64,000 bases of DNA from Acidobacteriota bacterium. Its GTDB lineage: Bacteria; Acidobacteriota; Vicinamibacteria; Vicinamibacterales; UBA2999. The stretch's first letter is position 1; the number at the start of each line of letters is the position of its first letter. Shown here piece after piece: positions 60,276-64,000 of this stretch. The position numbers were made by a program, and so were the translations under genes. Where the stretch lies: assembly GCA_016789705.1 (NCBI GenBank), contig JAEUQR010000005.1, forward strand, positions 151,343-215,342, read 5' to 3'. Under the pieces are notes generated by a model that ran no database searches, was not told where the DNA came from, and worked only from the letters and a program-made list of their open reading frames with translations.

Positions 60276-61964
60276 ATGTCCGCGTCGAGTGTGCCGCCAG
60301 CGGATCTGGCGGTGGATGTCGTGCCCCTCGGGGGCCTCGGCGAGTTCGGCCTCAACATGATGGCCGTCTCGTGTGGGGAGACGACTATCCTCGTCGACGC
60401 CGGCTCCATGTTTCCGGAGGCCGATCTGCCCGGCGTGGACCGCGTGGTCCCCTCCTGCGACTACCTCGACCAGCGCGGGCCCGTGGCGGCCCTCTTCCTG
60501 ACCCACGGCCACGAAGATCACATCGGCGCCGTGCCGTACGTAATTTCGCGCGTCACCGGCCCGGTGTACGGCACGCCCTTCACGCACGCGATTCTCGACA
60601 ACAAGCTCGACGAACACGGCGTCGATCTCGGCGACCGCCGCCGCGAGGTGACGCCCGGCGACAGCGTGACCGTGGGCCCGTTCCGTGTCGAGTTCGTGCG
60701 CGTCACGCACAGCATGCCCGACTGCGTGGCGCTCGCCATCCACACGCCCCAGGGCGTGCTCGTGCACACCGGCGATTTCAAGATCGACTACACGCCGCTC
60801 GACGGCCAGCCCACCGATCTCGGCCGCCTCGCCGAACTCGGCGCCGCCGGCGTGCTGGCGCTCTTCGCCGACAGCACCAACATCGACCGGCCCGGCGTGA
60901 CCGGGTCGGAGTCGGACGTGAAGGACGCCTTCGACGAGGTGTTCGCGACGACCGCCGGGAAGCTCGTGGTGGCGTCGTTCGCGTCGAGCGTCTACCGCAT
61001 GCAGCTCATCGTCGACCTGGCGGCCCAGTTCGATCGTCAGGTGGCGTTCGTCGGCCGCGGCATGGTCGAGAACTCCGAGATCGCGCAGCGCCTCGGCTAC
61101 CTGCGCATCCCGGCGGGGATCGCGGTGAAGGACAGCGACGTCGGCAGCCTGCCGCCGTCCGATGTCGTGTGCCTGGTCACCGGCTCGCAGGGCGAACCGC
61201 AGGCGGCGCTCTCGCGCATCGCCATCGACGACCACCGGCACATCTCGCTGTCGCCCGATGACACCGTGGTCTTCTCGGCCCGTGCCATTCCCGGCAACGA
61301 GAAGGCCATCGGCCGCATCGTCAATCACCTCGCCCGCCGTGGTGTCGACGTCGTGACCGAAGCGCAGCGGCATGTGCACGTGTCGGGGCACGGCAGCGCC
61401 GAAGAACTGAAGCTCGTGCTGTCGCTCGTGCGACCGCGCTACCTCGTGCCGGTGCACGGCGAATACCGCCAGCTGGCGCGGCACGCCCGCGTCGCCCGCG
61501 ACGTCACCGGTGGATCCAAGACGCCCACCACGGTCATCCTCGCCGAGAACGGCCACCGCATCCGCTTCGACCGCGAGGGCGGCCGGGTCGTCGACAGCGT
61601 CACGGCGGGCCGCGTGCTCATCGACGGCACGCGGTCGGGAGAAGTCGACAGCGAGATGATCCGCGATCGCCGGCAGCTCGCGGCCGACGGTCTCGTCGTG
61701 CCCGTCGTCGTGATGAACCGCCAGAAGGGCGTGCGCGAAGGCCTGCCCGAGATCGTGGCGCGCGGCTTCGTGCCCGAAGCCGAGGCGGGCGACGTGCTGA
61801 CCGACGGCGCGGCGTTCATCGCCGGCGTGATCGACGACTGCCCGGCCGGCGAACGCCTGGACGAGGGTCTGCTCAAGGAACGGATTCGCGGCGAGTTCCG
61901 TCGCTTCCTCAAGCGCCGGACGGGCCGGCGGCCGATGGTGTTGCCCGTGGTGATGGAGATCTAG
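60276..61964 (+). CDS. rnj: Ribonuclease J
   Basis: This 562-residue metallo-beta-lactamase/beta-CASP RNase has the catalytic LFLTHGHEDHIGAVPYVIS (about residues 72-90), the metal ligands His and Asp in VLVHTGDFKIDYTPLD, the beta-CASP segment VCLVTGSQGEPQAAL and RYLVPVHGEYRQLARHA, then a C-terminal domain. RNase J degrades and matures RNA from the 5' end and can cut internally. It is preceded by a structured leader of about 160 bases. ftsK follows after 5 bases. Confidence 0.96.
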   Translation: MSASSVPPADLAVDVVPLGGLGEFGLNMMAVSCGETTILVDAGSMFPEADLPGVDRVVPSCDYLDQRGPVAALFLTHGHEDHIGAVPYVISRVTGPVYGTPFTHAILDNKLDEHGVDLGDRRREVTPGDSVTVGPFRVEFVRVTHSMPDCVALAIHTPQGVLVHTGDFKIDYTPLDGQPTDLGRLAELGAAGVLALFADSTNIDRPGVTGSESDVKDAFDEVFATTAGKLVVASFASSVYRMQLIVDLAAQFDRQVAFVGRGMVENSEIAQRLGYLRIPAGIAVKDSDVGSLPPSDVVCLVTGSQGEPQAALSRIAIDDHRHISLSPDDTVVFSARAIPGNEKAIGRIVNHLARRGVDVVTEAQRHVHVSGHGSAEELKLVLSLVRPRYLVPVHGEYRQLARHARVARDVTGGSKTPTTVILAENGHRIRFDREGGRVVDSVTAGRVLIDGTRSGEVDSEMIRDRRQLAADGLVVPVVVMNRQKGVREGLPEIVARGFVPEAEAGDVLTDGAAFIAGVIDDCPAGERLDEGLLKERIRGEFRRFLKRRTGRRPMVLPVVMEI

Positions 61965-61969
61965 CGATC

Positions 61970-64000
61970 GTGGCTGCGAAACAGGCTTCCTCCGTGGTGT
62001 TGTCCCAGGGCTTCGCCTCGCCGGTGTCCCGCCGGGTGAGCGAGATCGTGGGCGTGGCGCTCTTCGCGCTGAGCCTCATCTGGCTCATCGCGCTTGCCAG
62101 CTACGACCCGAACGACGCCGCGTGGTTCTTCGCCACCGGCACGAACGACGTGCCGTCGAACTTCATCGGCCCGGTGGGCGCGTTCCTCGCCGAACTGTCC
62201 TTCCAGGTCTTGGGCTTCGCGTCGTACATGCTGCCGGCGCTCGTCGCCGCCGCCGGCTGGCACTACTTCTGGTGCCGCACGGTGGACGCGCTCTACACCA
62301 AGGTCACCGGGCTGCTGCTGCTGCTCGGCTGCACGAGCGCCATGCTCAGCCTGCTTGTGGGCTCGGCCACGTCGGGCGCGCGCACCTACGAGGCCGGCGG
62401 ATTCGTCGGCGCGGTGCTCGCCTCGACCTTCACCGCCTACCTGAATCGCACCGGCGCCGTCATCGTGCTGCTCACGCTGCTCTGCCTGGCCGCCGTGCTG
62501 ACGACGCAGGTGTCCTTCAGCACGCTCTTCACGCAGGGGGTGGAGCTGGCGGGCGCGGCCGGGCTCGCCGCGCGCGGCCGGGTCGTGGCCTGGCTCGACG
62601 AGCGGCGCCGGATGAAGCAGCGGCGCGACGTGCTGGCGAAACACGCGGCCAAGGACGGCCCGAAGGACGGTGCTGCCGACGAGCCAGTGAAGCGGAGCAA
62701 GGGCGCCGTGCCCGCCGTCGATCTCGCAGCGCCACCGCCGCGCACGCGCGTCGCGGCCCCGGAAACGAAGGGCGTGGCCGATCCCGTGGCGCCCGAGCCG
62801 CCGCCGGTCGCGAAGCGTCCACCGCCCCGGGTGGCCATGCCCGTGGCGCCCGCGTTGCCACTCGCCGACGCCGAGCCCATGCCGCCGGCCGCCCGCCGCC
62901 AGGGCGCGTTCACGTTGCCGCCGGCCTCATTGCTCGACGCCGCCAAGGCGCAGGGCAAAGTGGACGAGCGCGAGCTCATGGACGCCGCGCGCCATCTCGA
63001 GGAGAAGTGCCGCGAGTTCTCGGTCGAGGGCGCGGTCGTGCAGATCCATCCCGGCCCCGTGGTCACGACCTTCGAGTTCAAGCCGGATGCGGGCGTGAAG
63101 TACAGCAAGGTCACGGGCCTGGCCGACGACCTGTGTCTGGCGATGAAGGCCGAATCCGTCCTCATCGACCGCATCCCCGGCAAGTCCACGGTGGGCATCC
63201 AGATCCCGAACCCGAACCGCGAGGCCATCTCGCTGCGCGAGCTGCTCGAGTCGGAGACCTACGCGCGTTCGGCCTCGAAGCTGACGATCGCGCTCGGCAA
63301 GACGATCCACGGCGAGCCGTTCATGGCGGACCTCGCGACCATGCCGCACCTGCTCATCGCCGGCTCGACCGGCACCGGCAAGTCGGTCGGTCTGAACTCG
63401 ATGCTGACGAGCATCCTGTATCGCAGCACGCCCGACGACGTGCGGATGATCATGATCGATCCGAAGCGCCTCGAACTGGGCATGTACGAAGACATCCCGC
63501 ACCTGCTCACGCCGGTGGTCGTCGATCCAAAGAAGGCCGCCAACGCGCTGCGCTGGGCGGTGCGCGAGATGGAAGAGCGCTACAAGCACCTGGCGACCTT
63601 CGGCGTCCGCAACATCGAGCAGTACAACCGCAACGTGCGCAACATGCTCGAGGAGCCGGGCGCGGCCGAGAACTCCGAGACGCCGAAGCTGCTGCCCTTC
63701 ATCGTCGTGGTGGTCGACGAACTCGCGGACCTGATGATGGTGGCGGGCAACGAAGTCGAAGAATCGATCTGCCGCCTGGCGCAGATGGCGCGCGCGGTCG
63801 GCATCCACCTGATCCTCGCCACGCAGCGGCCGTCGGTCGACGTCATCACCGGCCTCATCAAGGCCAACCTGCCGGCGCGAATCTCCTTCCGCGTGTCGTC
63901 GAAGATCGATTCGCGGACGATTCTCGACGCCAACGGCGCCGAGCAGCTCCTCGGCAAGGGCGACATGCTGTTCATGCCGCCGGCCACCTCACGGGTCGTG
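61970..64000 (+). CDS. ftsK: FtsK/SpoIIIE DNA translocase (cut at right edge)
   Basis: 677 codons are present and the gene runs off the window. Four or so N-terminal membrane segments (VGVALFALSLIWLIALASY, FIGPVGAFLAELSFQVLGFASYMLPALVAAAG, LLLLLGCTSAMLSLLVG, AVIVLLTLLCLAAVLTTQ) are followed by a Pro/Ala-rich linker and the motor domain. The Walker A is HLLIAGSTGTGKSVGLNSM (about residue 465), with Walker B IVVVVDELADLMMV. FtsK moves chromosomal DNA at the septum and activates XerCD at dif. The GTG at 61970 lies 5 bases after rnj. Confidence 0.95.
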   Translation, partial: MAAKQASSVVLSQGFASPVSRRVSEIVGVALFALSLIWLIALASYDPNDAAWFFATGTNDVPSNFIGPVGAFLAELSFQVLGFASYMLPALVAAAGWHYFWCRTVDALYTKVTGLLLLLGCTSAMLSLLVGSATSGARTYEAGGFVGAVLASTFTAYLNRTGAVIVLLTLLCLAAVLTTQVSFSTLFTQGVELAGAAGLAARGRVVAWLDERRRMKQRRDVLAKHAAKDGPKDGAADEPVKRSKGAVPAVDLAAPPPRTRVAAPETKGVADPVAPEPPPVAKRPPPRVAMPVAPALPLADAEPMPPAARRQGAFTLPPASLLDAAKAQGKVDERELMDAARHLEEKCREFSVEGAVVQIHPGPVVTTFEFKPDAGVKYSKVTGLADDLCLAMKAESVLIDRIPGKSTVGIQIPNPNREAISLRELLESETYARSASKLTIALGKTIHGEPFMADLATMPHLLIAGSTGTGKSVGLNSMLTSILYRSTPDDVRMIMIDPKRLELGMYEDIPHLLTPVVVDPKKAANALRWAVREMEERYKHLATFGVRNIEQYNRNVRNMLEEPGAAENSETPKLLPFIVVVVDELADLMMVAGNEVEESICRLAQMARAVGIHLILATQRPSVDVITGLIKANLPARISFRVSSKIDSRTILDANGAEQLLGKGDMLFMPPATSRVV

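Overview
The window is very GC-rich, compact chromosomal DNA. It holds 58 protein genes (two cut by the window edges) and two tRNA genes, and no gap longer than about 170 bases. I see no insertion sequence, prophage, CRISPR array or integrase. The gene mix points to a Gram-negative member of the Acidobacteriota, probably the Vicinamibacteria: an Asp-box/VPS10-like secreted propeller, an amidohydrolase fused to a TolB-like propeller, an LptC-type protein, a BamB-like propeller, DUF2277 and DUF3467. This placement is inferred from gene content, not computed.

Layout. 1-9001 (minus): lptC-like (cut), recJ, accA, dnaE, guaA, with a 137-bp inverted-repeat element between dnaE and guaA. 9068-18250: a BamB-like propeller, a polytopic membrane protein, a large NtrY-like histidine kinase, pssA-psd for phosphatidylethanolamine, a DUF465 protein and tsaB-rimI. 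18397-25000: mutS, a TPR membrane protein, a methyltransferase just downstream of tRNA-Arg(CCT), acyP-apt and an HD-GYP response regulator. 25083-32711: two large exported propeller proteins, a flippase-like membrane protein and a small acidic orphan. 32739-41642: tRNA-Pro(CGG) with its terminator, surE, nfeD-slipin, ridA, truA, a GH5-like enzyme, DUF2277, terC, an AlkD-like protein and a two-gene MBOAT/SGNH acetylation unit.

41761-45730 is an hspR-cbpA-clpB heat-shock operon. 45777-47741 holds a CDGSH protein and an ArnT-like glycosyltransferase. 47749-53580 (minus) carries recG, rsmD, coaD, an aminotransferase and glcD; rsmD-coaD-aminotransferase are joined by stop/start overlaps. 53611-55984 (minus) is an ECF sigma / anti-sigma / Spy-like / secreted-protein module. 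56077-64000 has a PfkB kinase, lexA, DUF3467, nth, a zincin, ksgA, rnj behind a 160-nt structured leader, and the start of ftsK.

Two patterns run through the window. First, AT-rich -10 hexamers sit 6-8 nt upstream of many start codons, so transcription should begin at or within a few bases of the start codon (leaderless mRNA). Second, several divergent gene pairs share one symmetric -10 element that can be read on both strands. Other candidates worth a look are the pseudoknotted rnj leader, the 137-bp inverted-repeat element, a HAIR-like HspR operator, a LexA palindrome and the ECF module.
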